From NCBI GenBank assembly GCA_016187025.1, contig JACPKM010000004.1, positions 1-35,211 on the forward strand: DNA of 35,211 bases. The letters are read 5' to 3'. The notes beneath the pieces are model-generated. The model saw only the letters and a list, made by a program, of their open reading frames with translations, was not told the origin of the DNA and did not search any database. The position numbers were made by a program, and so were the translations under genes. Below are positions 11,561 through 19,386 of this stretch, piece after piece. The stretch comes from Candidatus Daviesbacteria bacterium. GTDB lineage: Bacteria > Patescibacteriota > Microgenomatia > Daviesbacterales > UBA10151. Positions within the stretch are counted from its first letter, which is position 1, and every line of letters starts with the position of its first letter.

Positions 11561-11986
11561 ATGTCCATCTCTGCCAGCCTTCAGCGAGATAGCAAATGGC
11601 TTCTTTCCAGGTTAGATCACATCTGGTCTAACTACTTTCCGGAAATGACACAAGATAATCCAATTTTTATTAAATTTGGTAAGCATTCAAAATTTAGGTT
11701 AGGTTCTATTAGAATGGTGCATTCTAAAAGTTTAATTACTATCACCGCAATGTTTAAAAAGTTAAGTATTCCTCAGGAGGTAGTAGACCACACTATTGCT
11801 CACGAGCTGGTGCATTACTCTCATGGTTTTTCCTCAAAAAAGCCCCGTTTGCACAAATACCCACACGCAGGAGGGATAGTGCAAAAAGAGATGAAAAGAA
11901 GGGGTATGATTATGCTAATCCATGCCTATAAAAGATGGATTAAAAAGTATAGAATAGAGTTAGAAGAGAAAGAAGATGTTACTTAA
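11561..11986 (+). CDS. SprT-like zinc metallopeptidase-fold protein
   Basis: The 141-residue protein has a metallopeptidase HExxH (AHELVHYSHG, H81-E82-H85) and a downstream HKYPHAGG segment that could supply the third zinc ligand. This pattern fits the SprT/YgjP-like minigluzincin group. No membrane segment or signal peptide is seen, so it is probably cytoplasmic. The substrate is unknown. Its last codons overlap comEA by 11 bases, so the two are co-translated. Confidence 0.65.
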   Translation: MSISASLQRDSKWLLSRLDHIWSNYFPEMTQDNPIFIKFGKHSKFRLGSIRMVHSKSLITITAMFKKLSIPQEVVDHTIAHELVHYSHGFSSKKPRLHKYPHAGGIVQKEMKRRGMIMLIHAYKRWIKKYRIELEEKEDVT

Positions 11987-12551
11987 GCTCCAAGAGCTCA
12001 CCAGTCAGTATAAGCTACCGTTAATTTTGATTTTAGTTGGTTTATCGCTACTTTCGATAGGTTATGTAGTCTCCTTTCCTAAAAGCATAAAACCAGATTA
12101 TCCAAAAGAAAGTCTGATTACCCAGCCAAAACAAGTGATTGTGGATTTGTCCGGAGCAGTTAACAAACCAGGGGTTTATACCCTGGAGGAGGGTGCCAGG
12201 GTAGAAGAGGTTGTAAAAAAGGCAGAAGGATTTAGAGAGGATGCCAATAAAGAATATATCGCAAGGTCTCTTAATATGGCACAAAAGCTCATAGATGGGT
12301 CAAAAATATATATTCCCTTTGATGGAGAAGTGGTGCAAGTGCAAGTAGCAGGTGTTTCTAGCTCAAGCACAAACAAAGTCTCTGTTAATTTGTCTACTCA
12401 ATCAGAGCTGGAAGCTTTATCAGGTATTGGGCCAGTTTCAGCCTCAAAAATTATTGCCAACCGTCCTTATCAAACCTTGGAAGAATTAGTAACTAAAAAA
12501 GTCATTACTAAGGCTTTACTTGATAAGCTAAAAGACACACTAGTTTATTAA
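11976..12551 (+). CDS. comEA: ComEA-like DNA-uptake protein
   Basis: An N-terminal membrane helix (about 14-33) is followed by an SLBB-type domain (about 54-115, VIVDLSGAVNKPGVYTLEEG) and a C-terminal helix-hairpin-helix (about 136-190, VNLSTQSELEALSGIGPVSA). This is the ComEA architecture: a membrane-anchored double-stranded DNA receptor for competence. It sits directly before the ComEC channel gene, the usual partner. The 191-residue length is normal. Confidence 0.9.
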   Translation: MLLKLQELTSQYKLPLILILVGLSLLSIGYVVSFPKSIKPDYPKESLITQPKQVIVDLSGAVNKPGVYTLEEGARVEEVVKKAEGFREDANKEYIARSLNMAQKLIDGSKIYIPFDGEVVQVQVAGVSSSSTNKVSVNLSTQSELEALSGIGPVSASKIIANRPYQTLEELVTKKVITKALLDKLKDTLVY

Positions 12552-12552
12552 A

Positions 12553-13542
12553 ATGAAAGGTAAGTTACCAATCCTTCTTACCTTAGTTTTATTTTGTTTA
12601 ATTTATATTCTCAGGTTAAATCAAGGTGGGTTTGAGTTTGAGCTTAATGTATTTTCTGAGCAGAGACACTATTTAGATGAGAAAATCTCAACTCTGCTAC
12701 CTTCACCTCAAGCAGAGCTTTTATCTGGAATTATCTTAGGTAATAAAAAAGATCTTCCTACTAATTTGAGGCTAAATTTGCGGGATACTTCCACTTTGCA
12801 TATTGTGGTTGTATCTGGGCAAAACTTAACCCTTGTTTCAGCAGTAGTGATGTTTTTACTGTGTGGGGTTTTGCATAAAAGGTGGGCAATTTTAGTAAGT
12901 GCTGGGGTAATTATCTTTTATACACTATTAACCGGAGCTCAAGTTCCAGTTGTGAGAGCTGCGGTCATGGCTATTTTGAGCTTGTCTGCGGCAGCTTTTG
13001 GCAGGCAAAAAGAGTCTGTTTGGATATTGTTTATAACTGCTGGTATGATGCTTTTGGTAAACCCTGTCTGGCTTTTTGATCTATCATTTCAGCTCAGTTT
13101 CCTGGCAACTTTTGGGGTATTATCTGTTGCACCAGTTATAAACAATGCTTTAGAAAAAGTCTTTCCAAAGGTTGTTAGCCAGGATTTGAGTATTACTACT
13201 GCAGCCCAAATAATGGTTTCTCCTTTAATTATTCAAGTCTTTCATCAGTTTTCAATCGTGGGTATAGTAGCTAATCTAATGGTTGGCTGGAGTATACCTT
13301 TTATTATGATTTTAGGATTAATTATGATTTTGGTAAGCTTCCTATCAGCTGGTTTTTCATCAATTATTGCTTTGTTTGTCAGTTTATTGCTTAGTTTTTT
13401 TATCAAAACAGTTGATTTTTTTGCTTCCTTGCCTTTTGCATGGGAGTATATAGGAGAAAAAAGCTGGGTATTTTGGGTAGGGTATTACCTGATACTAGCT
13501 GGAGTAATGATAGCCATTAATAAGAAAGCGATGAGTGACTAA
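12553..13542 (+). CDS. comEC: ComEC/Rec2 competence channel, core domain only
   Basis: This polytopic membrane protein has the Competence-domain signature (LHIVVVSGQNLTLVSAVV, then GAQVPVVRAAVM and LFDLSFQLSFLATFGVLS). ComEC forms the channel for single-stranded DNA import. At 329 residues it is about half the usual length: the N-terminal soluble domain is largely missing and there is no C-terminal metallo-beta-lactamase-like domain. The frame closes naturally, so this looks like a minimal form and not a frameshift. It follows comEA by one base. Confidence 0.88.
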   Translation: MKGKLPILLTLVLFCLIYILRLNQGGFEFELNVFSEQRHYLDEKISTLLPSPQAELLSGIILGNKKDLPTNLRLNLRDTSTLHIVVVSGQNLTLVSAVVMFLLCGVLHKRWAILVSAGVIIFYTLLTGAQVPVVRAAVMAILSLSAAAFGRQKESVWILFITAGMMLLVNPVWLFDLSFQLSFLATFGVLSVAPVINNALEKVFPKVVSQDLSITTAAQIMVSPLIIQVFHQFSIVGIVANLMVGWSIPFIMILGLIMILVSFLSAGFSSIIALFVSLLLSFFIKTVDFFASLPFAWEYIGEKSWVFWVGYYLILAGVMIAINKKAMSD

Positions 13543-13561
13543 ATTATGTTATGATTAACTA

Positions 13562-15343
13562 ATGCTAAAACAACAACTTTTAACTGATTTAAAAAAGGCA
13601 ATAAAAGATTCAGGCTTTCAAGTAACTGATATAGTTTGTGATATTTCAAAAAACTCACGGTTTGGAGACTATAGTACAAATATCGCGTTGCAGCTTGCTA
13701 AACAAAAATCAGTTGACAGCAAGCAATCCTCAATAGAGATTGCTAGTAAAATAATTGATAGTTTAGGTGGGCTAAATTATTTATCTAAAGCAGAAGTAGC
13801 TGGCGGTGGTTTTATCAACTTTTTTATAAACCCTCAAGTATTGGTTGATTCCTTGGATAAAATCTGCAATTTAACTGAAACAAACTTTCAGCAAATCCTG
13901 ACTGATAGGAAAAAAATTATGGTTGAGTTTACAGACCCAAATCCTTTTAAGGAATTTCACATTGGGCATCTGTTTTCCAACACCATAGGCGAATCTTTAT
14001 CAAGGTTACTTGAGTATAGTGGGGCAGAGGTAAAAAGGGCAAACTACTTTGGTGATGTTGGTATGCATGTTGCAAAGTCTGTTTGGGGAATGATTTTTAA
14101 GCTGGAAGAGCAAAATTTAAGCTTAGCGGCACTAGAACAAAAACCTCTTGATGGTAGGATTCAATTTTTAGCAGATGCTTATGTAGCTGGATCCAAAGCT
14201 TTTGATCAGGAAACTGAGACTCAGGAGCAAATTAAAAAGATTAACCTTCTTATTTACATTGCTGCCAAAGCATATTTACCTAAAGATCAGAGTCAAATAG
14301 ATCCTGCAAAGCTTGAGCAAGTTGAAAGATTGTTTAAAAAAGGTAAAGAATGGAGCCTTGAGTATTTTGAGGCAATTTATGAGAAATTAGGCACAAAATT
14401 TGATTATTACTACCCTGAAAGTATTGTTTCGGAGTATGGTTTGGAATTTGTTGAAAAGCATCTAAAAGAAGGTGTATTTGAAAGAAGCGATGGAGCAGTA
14501 ATTTTTCCAGGAGAGAAGTATGGCTTGCACAGAAGAGTTTTTATCAATTCCTTAGGCTTGCCTACCTATGAAGCAAAAGAGCTGGGTTTGGCAGTAAAAA
14601 AATATCAAGATTATGCATATGACCGGTCAATAGTGGTAACCGGTAATGAGATTAAAGAATATTTTCAGGTATTAATTACAGCGCTTTCCAAACTCAGGTC
14701 TGATTTGGCTAGTAAAACCACACATATTCCTCATGGTATGGTCAGAATGACTCAAGGCAAGATTTCTTCCAGAAAAGGTAATGTGCTTACCTTTGAATGG
14801 TTATTTACCCAAGTGCAAGAAAAGATTGCTGGTTTAATGAAAGATTCAGATCTTTCCAGTGAAGAAAAACAGAAGGTAATTGATATAGTAAGTATTGGTG
14901 CGATCAAGTTTTCCATGCTTAAATCTTCTCCTCATATGGATGTTACATTTGACCTGGAAAAAAGTGTTTCTTTGCAAGGGGACAGTGGACCGTATTTGCA
15001 ATACACCCATGCCAGGGCAAAGTCTGTTTTAAAAAACGCTTCATATAGTTATAAAAAAACAGCAATAAACTCCAACTTACAAGAAGAAGAAAGACAGCTT
15101 TTGATGAAGATAGACAGCTTTGAAGATATTGCTTATGATGCTGCGCAAAATCTTCACCCGAGTGCTGTAGCAGCATATTTAATAGACTTTGCCAAGCTCT
15201 TTAATCTGTTTTACCAAAAATACCCTATTATAAAAGCTGAAGAAAAAAGTAGAGAGTTTAGATTGGCTTTAACCTGGGCTGTTGTTTCGGTGCTAAAATT
15301 GGGTCTTTATTTACTGGGCATTAAAGCTCCGGAAAAAATGTAA
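13562..15343 (+). CDS. argS: Arginyl-tRNA synthetase
   Basis: The 593-residue class I enzyme charges tRNA-Arg. It has the N-terminal Add-1 domain (GDYSTNIALQLAKQ), the HIGH box in DPNPFKEFHIGHLFSN, a KMSKS-equivalent loop GKISSRKGNVLTFEW (no canonical lysine pattern, as in many ArgRS), and the DALR anticodon-binding domain (QYTHARAKSVLK to the end). DPNPFKEFHIGHL differs from the common bacterial ANPTGPLHIGHL. A -10-like TATGTT (13545-13550) or TATGAT (13550-13555) precedes the ATG, so it may have its own near-leaderless transcript beside readthrough from comEC. Confidence 0.96.
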   Translation: MLKQQLLTDLKKAIKDSGFQVTDIVCDISKNSRFGDYSTNIALQLAKQKSVDSKQSSIEIASKIIDSLGGLNYLSKAEVAGGGFINFFINPQVLVDSLDKICNLTETNFQQILTDRKKIMVEFTDPNPFKEFHIGHLFSNTIGESLSRLLEYSGAEVKRANYFGDVGMHVAKSVWGMIFKLEEQNLSLAALEQKPLDGRIQFLADAYVAGSKAFDQETETQEQIKKINLLIYIAAKAYLPKDQSQIDPAKLEQVERLFKKGKEWSLEYFEAIYEKLGTKFDYYYPESIVSEYGLEFVEKHLKEGVFERSDGAVIFPGEKYGLHRRVFINSLGLPTYEAKELGLAVKKYQDYAYDRSIVVTGNEIKEYFQVLITALSKLRSDLASKTTHIPHGMVRMTQGKISSRKGNVLTFEWLFTQVQEKIAGLMKDSDLSSEEKQKVIDIVSIGAIKFSMLKSSPHMDVTFDLEKSVSLQGDSGPYLQYTHARAKSVLKNASYSYKKTAINSNLQEEERQLLMKIDSFEDIAYDAAQNLHPSAVAAYLIDFAKLFNLFYQKYPIIKAEEKSREFRLALTWAVVSVLKLGLYLLGIKAPEKM

Positions 15344-15355
15344 AATAGTAGATTT

Positions 15356-16399
15356 ATGTTTTCAAGATATCATTCCTCCAAAAAAAGTTCAAACCCAATC
15401 CTTGGGTTATTAAGGTTTTTTTTGAGCTTAACCATGTTTAGTATTTTAGGATTTGGGCTTTATTCAGCCTATGTTCAATTTTCTGGAACAGATCCTCTCA
15501 AAATAGACCCAAAAGCATTAATTTTGTCAGCTGTTTCCTCAGATGAAACAGTGCAAATCGTAGATAAGGTATTTGGGTTTAAGCTACCAGATAACATTGC
15601 AGGCAAAAATATGCCGATAATTCCAAATAGTGCCATTGATCAGAGTGCAAATCAAAAAACCCAAGCTAAAAACACGTTATTTTCTTTTATGCTTATTGCT
15701 GATTCACACAACGAAAACAGTTACTTAGAAAAAGCTTTATCTCAAGCTAAAACTGGAAAATCCAATTTGGCTTTTGTCATAGGACTGGGTGATTATACCC
15801 AGGTCGGAACAATAGAAGAGCTTCAAGCAGCCAAGAAAGAGTTAGATAAAAATAGCTTAAGATACTTCGTGGTTCCTGGAGATCATGACCACTGGGATGC
15901 AAGAAACAAGCAGCTTGAGTCAACAACTAATTTCAAACAAGTTTTTGGGGTAAATTACCAATCCTTTATCTTTCAGGGAATCAAGTTCATTTTGATAGAT
16001 AATAGTGATAACTATAAAGGAGTAGATACAGAGCAGCTCAAATGGCTAGAAAATGAGTTGGAAAATACCAAAACAAACCAAAAAGATCTAAAATCTATTC
16101 TGGTTTTTGTTCATACTCCTTTATCTCATCCCTCATCTGATCATGTTATGGGAAGGGTAGAAAAGGAGTTAAGACATCAGGCTAGAAACTTATCAATACT
16201 TTTTAAAGAGTATGGTGTGAGAAAAGTTTTTGCCGGAGATGTGCACTTTTTTACTGACTACACTGATTCCGAAACTGGTTTGGACATGATGACAATAGGA
16301 GCGGCAGCTTCCCAAAGAAACACTCAAGCTCCTAGGTTTGCAATAGTAAATGTATACGACGATGGAAATATTTCAGTGGAGGATATGGAGATTAGGTAA
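15356..16399 (+). CDS. Membrane-anchored calcineurin-like metallophosphoesterase
   Basis: One N-terminal membrane helix (about 19-40) precedes a catalytic domain with the metallophosphoesterase motifs in order: ADSH (D116, H118), GLGDYT (D146), PGDHDHW (normally GNHD; the Asn is Asp here), VHTPL and AGDVHFF. Two metal ions would be bound at this site. The domain is predicted outside the membrane, so the substrate may be an envelope or extracellular phosphoester, which is inference. TAAAAT (15341-15346) lies 9 bases before the ATG. Confidence 0.85.
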   Translation: MFSRYHSSKKSSNPILGLLRFFLSLTMFSILGFGLYSAYVQFSGTDPLKIDPKALILSAVSSDETVQIVDKVFGFKLPDNIAGKNMPIIPNSAIDQSANQKTQAKNTLFSFMLIADSHNENSYLEKALSQAKTGKSNLAFVIGLGDYTQVGTIEELQAAKKELDKNSLRYFVVPGDHDHWDARNKQLESTTNFKQVFGVNYQSFIFQGIKFILIDNSDNYKGVDTEQLKWLENELENTKTNQKDLKSILVFVHTPLSHPSSDHVMGRVEKELRHQARNLSILFKEYGVRKVFAGDVHFFTDYTDSETGLDMMTIGAAASQRNTQAPRFAIVNVYDDGNISVEDMEIR

Positions 16400-16420
16400 T
16401 TTACAATTTACAATTTTTAA

Positions 16421-16448
16421 TTTACAATCAAACTTTAAATGATATAGT
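16421..16448 (+). promoter_or_regulatory. ndk promoter, leaderless type
   Basis: TTTACA (16421-16426), a 16-base spacer and TATAGT (16443-16448), each 5 of 6 to consensus, lie 7 bases before the ndk ATG. The start site would fall at or within a few bases of the start codon. The upstream DNA repeats TTTACAAT several times (16400-16428). Confidence 0.6.
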
Positions 16449-16455
16449 TTTCAAT

Positions 16456-16965
16456 ATGAAACAAAGGACGTTAATTCTTATAAAGCCGGATGGCACAGAG
16501 AAAAACTTAATAGGTGAGATTATCAAGCGTTATGAGGACGCTGGATTAAAGGTAGTTGAGCTTAAAATGTACAAGCGTGCTCCAGATGATATCATCGGAA
16601 ATCATTATCCAATGGATCCTGATTATCTGAGATCAATTGGTGAAAAAACAATTGCTGCAGGCCAACAAGTTACTAGCGCTGAAGATCAAGGCAGAAAGGT
16701 TGTAACCTGGCTTAGAAAGTTTATTACCTCAGCACCCTTGGTGGCAATGGTATTAGAAGGTGAAGATGCAGTAGTCAGAGCCAGAAAAATTACTGGATTT
16801 ACTGATCCTTCAACTGCTGATAAAGGAACCATTAGAGGAGATCTTGGAACAGATTCAATCTTAGAAGCAAACCAAGAAGAAAGACCTGTTTACAATTTAA
16901 TTCATGCTTCAGGAAATGCCGAAGAGGCAGCTCACGAGATAGGTCTGTGGTTCGGTGCTTCTTAA
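16456..16965 (+). CDS. ndk: Nucleoside diphosphate kinase
   Basis: It equilibrates NTP and NDP pools through a phosphohistidine. The start TLILIKPDGTEKNLIGEIIK is the family N-terminus, and the active-site region reads NLIHASGN (normally NxIHGSDS) with the catalytic His. RGDLGTDS is the usual RGDxG stretch. At 169 residues it is longer than the common 140-150 because of extra sequence between about residues 48 and 75 and near the C-terminal Kpn-loop region. Likely cytoplasmic and monocistronic. Confidence 0.95.
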   Translation: MKQRTLILIKPDGTEKNLIGEIIKRYEDAGLKVVELKMYKRAPDDIIGNHYPMDPDYLRSIGEKTIAAGQQVTSAEDQGRKVVTWLRKFITSAPLVAMVLEGEDAVVRARKITGFTDPSTADKGTIRGDLGTDSILEANQEERPVYNLIHASGNAEEAAHEIGLWFGAS

Positions 16966-17103
16966 TAAGCCGAAGGGTCGGGGTGGATAGAAAACTGGAA
17001 AATAGGAACGTTTGAGCAAATAATACTGATAAAAAATAATACAAATTACCCACAAAATTATGTTTTTTGAGGCTAATATTGAGTTTGCATTAAAGAAAGG
17101 TCT

Positions 17104-17124
17104 GTGATAATATACCATTATCAC
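17104..17124 (+). other. Perfect 8-bp hairpin in the ndk downstream region
   Basis: GTGATAAT and ATTATCAC pair perfectly around a 5-base loop (ATACC). It lies just before the T-tract hairpin at 17128-17177. Either an RNA element or an operator is possible; nothing in the sequence decides. Confidence 0.35.
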
Positions 17125-17127
17125 GAT

Positions 17128-17177
17128 GACTGGATAGGCCTAAGGTTTCGACCGACCGCTGATGCCAGTCTTTTTTT
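17128..17177 (+). terminator. Candidate intrinsic terminator or structured RNA end
   Basis: GACTGG (17128-17133) pairs with CCAGTC (17165-17170), which is followed directly by seven T. Inside the loop a second hairpin GGT-TTCG-ACC (17144-17153) carries a TTCG tetraloop. It would end rightward transcription about 160 bases after ndk. The large enclosed region (31 bases) is unusual for a simple terminator, so a small RNA 3' end is an alternative. Confidence 0.45.
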
Positions 17178-17349
17178 GTTCTAAAGAATTCCTCAACAAA
17201 TCCACTCTAACAATATAGTCGTTATATTTTCTCAACAGGCCTGAATAATGTCTATTTGGTGCCAGTATAAGAAGTAACTTACCTTGTTCCTCTAAATATT
17301 CTACCTGGTGAGAAAGTTCCGGACTATAAGCAAAAGCTTGATTTCTCAT
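17140..17349 (-). CDS. Small hypothetical protein (69 aa)
   Basis: An open frame runs leftward in the otherwise empty 450-bp gap between ndk and the metalloprotease gene. The product (starting MRNQAFAYSPELSHQVEYLE, with KLLLILAPNRHYSGLL) is soluble, mixed-charge and not low-complexity, unlike a chance AT-rich ORF. I do not recognise the family. A TTGTGA hexamer lies at 17384-17379 but no convincing -10 follows. Its end overlaps the rightward hairpin at 17128-17177, which argues for caution. Confidence 0.4.
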   Translation of the reverse strand: MRNQAFAYSPELSHQVEYLEEQGKLLLILAPNRHYSGLLRKYNDYIVRVDLLRNSLEQKKTGISGRSKP

Positions 17350-17415
17350 AAATTCGGAATTAGAATTAGACTAGAATATCACAACATTTTAGGTAAGCTA
17401 TTAGGATTTAACTAA

Positions 17416-18432
17416 ATGGAAACTAGTATAAATAATACATCAGAACAAGTAATACCGGAAGCAGAACTCCCTCTGCTTCCTTTTACATACGAAAGAACTT
17501 TCGACCCCAAACAAGCAGCTTACCAAGAATGGCGAATATCTCGAATTTCATTTGTGGGAAAGAAAAATGAACCAAAAACAGATGATCAGATAGTTGAAGC
17601 AGTTAAAAGGAAACGGGAAGGTACTGATTGGTTTTTATTAGAGTATTGGCGTAAAAAAGGATTACCCCAAGAACAATTAGAGTTTCTGGTTGGTGAACGT
17701 CCAATCACCATTTATAATTATAGTCAAGAGAAGCCTTTTACAGATGAACATGTGACCCGTATGCAAAAGGCTCTCGGCGAATTAGCATCTCGATTCCCTC
17801 AAGTAGTAGATAAAATCCGTTGGGTGCTTATTGATGATATAGCTCACGCTAGTGGGTTTGGAGATCCAGAGAATTATCCTCTAAATGGAGAGACTATGCC
17901 TCAATGGCATGCTTTTAGGTATTTACCGAGAGGAATGGAGCTAATGCCACATAGAGTGGGGGCAGCTTCTAATTTTGAAGGGACTTTTATACATGAAATG
18001 ACTCACCTGATAGATAGAGATTTTGAAGACGAATGGGCTGAAAAGTTTAAATGGAATTGGTGTATTTATTATCCTGATGAGTGGGAAACTAGACCTACTC
18101 CAGATGGCAAGGATAAGAAGTTTTTTAATAAGCAAACAAATGAGATGTCTCCTCAGGGCCAATTTTCATTACAACCTGATCAATGCGTAACTTATTATGC
18201 AAGGCAAAATATGGATGAAGATATTTGTGACAGTATGGTTGCTTATGTTTATGATCCTGATCTACTAAAGACTGTCTCTTCTGATAAATTTGATATTCTA
18301 GCTAGACATGATGCAAAAAAAGATTATCCAAAAGTTACAACCGAAAGAGTTCCTAAAGAAGAAATAAAGCTACCTGAAATAAAGCCTGAGACAATCCGTT
18401 ATTATATTGAGGAACCCGAAGCTACCAGGTAA
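17416..18432 (+). CDS. Putative gluzincin-type zinc metalloprotease
   Basis: The 338-residue protein has HEMTHLID (H193-E194-H197) in the context GTFIHEMTHLIDRDFEDEW. About 70 residues later comes YYARQNMDEDICDSMVAYV, an N-x-x-E-D pattern (E268) typical of the third zinc ligand in gluzincins, including lethal-factor-like toxins. No signal peptide or membrane helix is evident. The N-terminal 180 residues are unrecognised. TAGGAT (17402-17407) lies 8 bases before the ATG, again suggesting a short leader. The substrate is unknown; a peptidase role is inferred from motifs only. Confidence 0.65.
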   Translation: METSINNTSEQVIPEAELPLLPFTYERTFDPKQAAYQEWRISRISFVGKKNEPKTDDQIVEAVKRKREGTDWFLLEYWRKKGLPQEQLEFLVGERPITIYNYSQEKPFTDEHVTRMQKALGELASRFPQVVDKIRWVLIDDIAHASGFGDPENYPLNGETMPQWHAFRYLPRGMELMPHRVGAASNFEGTFIHEMTHLIDRDFEDEWAEKFKWNWCIYYPDEWETRPTPDGKDKKFFNKQTNEMSPQGQFSLQPDQCVTYYARQNMDEDICDSMVAYVYDPDLLKTVSSDKFDILARHDAKKDYPKVTTERVPKEEIKLPEIKPETIRYYIEEPEATR

Positions 18433-18464
18433 TTCAATTACGAAACTGGTGTTTCTTATTGAAT
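18432..18464. terminator. Hairpin between the convergent metalloprotease gene and tRNA-Pro
   Basis: ATTCAAT (18432-18438) pairs with ATTGAAT (18458-18464), and GAAAC (18442-18446) with GTTTC (18451-18455), around a TGGT loop. It overlaps the stop of the metalloprotease gene and abuts the 3' end of the minus-strand tRNA-Pro, a good place for a bidirectional terminator. There is no long T-tract, so termination is inferred from position. Confidence 0.35.
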
Positions 18465-18467
18465 TAG

Positions 18468-18539
18468 TCGGGGTGACAGGAATTGAACCTGCTGTTTCTA
18501 TCTCCCGAAGATAGCGTGATACCGGTTCACTACACCCCG
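18468..18539 (-). tRNA. tRNA-Pro (anticodon CGG)
   Basis: The minus strand folds into a full cloverleaf: acceptor CGGGGTG/CACCCCG, D stem GTGA/TCAC, anticodon stem CTATC/GATAG with loop TTCGGGA, T stem GCAGG/CCTGT with loop TTCAATT, discriminator A. Positions 34-36 are CGG, reading CCG proline codons. The 3' CCA is not encoded (CTA follows the discriminator), so CCA must be added after transcription. Confidence 0.92.
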
Positions 18540-18584
18540 AAGCTTAAATTATACCCTCTAAAGTGTTAGAATTATATGGTTCAT

Positions 18585-18660
18585 GCCGTCGTAGCTCACC
18601 GGATAGAGCAAGCCCGTCCTAAGGGTTAGGTAGGAGGTCCGATTCCTCTCGACGGCGCCA
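18585..18660 (+). tRNA. tRNA-Arg (anticodon CCT)
   Basis: Cloverleaf with acceptor GCCGTCG/CGACGGC, D stem GCTC/GAGC, anticodon stem AGCCC/GGGTT with loop GTCCTAA, T stem GGAGG/CCTCT, discriminator G and an encoded CCA at 18658-18660. Positions 34-36 are CCT, reading AGG arginine codons. The T loop reads TCCGATT, so position 55 is C in place of the nearly universal T, and position 32 is G; both are unusual. The sortase ATG begins only six bases after the CCA. Confidence 0.92.
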
Positions 18661-18666
18661 AAACTT

Positions 18667-19365
18667 ATGTCTAAACGTTTCAAACTAATCCTTTTTATAA
18701 GGTTTTTAGGTTATTTTCTCTTTTTACTAGGAGTTTTAAGCTTTATTTTTGTTTTTGGGCCATTGGTGCAGGCAGAGACAAAGTACCGTTGGGATAGAGT
18801 TTGGCATGTTCAAAGAACAGTTCCGCAGCTGATAGCCTCAAATGAGGCAGGTGATAATGGACAGGGGCAGCAAGACGGAGCAGCAACGTTTGGAAGTGTG
18901 GCGGCCAATGAACAGGCAATTATACCTGATTATACAGATTTTGGGATAGTAATTGAAAAGATTAATGCCAATGCAAAAGTTGTCCCGAATGTAGATCCTG
19001 GTAATGAAGCTGAGTACTCTCGGGCTCTTGCTCAAGGAGTAGCCATGGCAAAGGGAAGTACTCTGCCTGGAGAGAATGGAAACTTATATCTTTTTTCTCA
19101 CTCTACAGATGCGCCTTGGAATATAGTCAGGTTTAATGCCATATTTTATCTTTTAAGAGAGCTTGAGAAAGGGGATAGAATTGTTATTTTTTACCAGAAC
19201 AAAAGGTATGATTACGTTGTTTTTGATAAGGCAGTAACAGAGCCAGCTGATGTATCATATTTACTAAACAGGTATGATGCTCCGGTATTAACACTGCAAA
19301 CTTGTGATCCTCCAGGAACATTACTTAAAAGATTAATAGTAAGAGCGAGGTTAGCAGGCAGCTAA
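18667..19365 (+). CDS. Sortase family transpeptidase
   Basis: An N-terminal membrane helix (about 6-33) is followed by a sortase barrel. The catalytic triad is visible: His145 in LFSHS, Cys213 in TLQTCDPPG, and Arg226 in RLIVRARL. Sortases cleave a C-terminal sorting signal and attach proteins to the envelope. No obvious LPxTG substrate lies in this window. The start lies six bases after the tRNA-Arg CCA with no Shine-Dalgarno, so the mRNA is probably made by tRNA 3' processing or starts inside the tRNA gene. Confidence 0.9.
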   Translation: MSKRFKLILFIRFLGYFLFLLGVLSFIFVFGPLVQAETKYRWDRVWHVQRTVPQLIASNEAGDNGQGQQDGAATFGSVAANEQAIIPDYTDFGIVIEKINANAKVVPNVDPGNEAEYSRALAQGVAMAKGSTLPGENGNLYLFSHSTDAPWNIVRFNAIFYLLRELEKGDRIVIFYQNKRYDYVVFDKAVTEPADVSYLLNRYDAPVLTLQTCDPPGTLLKRLIVRARLAGS

Positions 19366-19367
19366 GG

Positions 19368-19376
19368 TGCTATAAT
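19368..19376 (+). promoter_or_regulatory. Extended -10 promoter of the PEGA protein, leaderless type
   Basis: TGC-TATAAT is a perfect -10 with the extended TG element, ending 10 bases before the ATG at 19387. No clear -35 is seen, as is common for extended -10 promoters. It begins just after the sortase stop codon, so this gene may be transcribed separately from sortase. Confidence 0.6.
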
Positions 19377-19386
19377 AATTATACTT

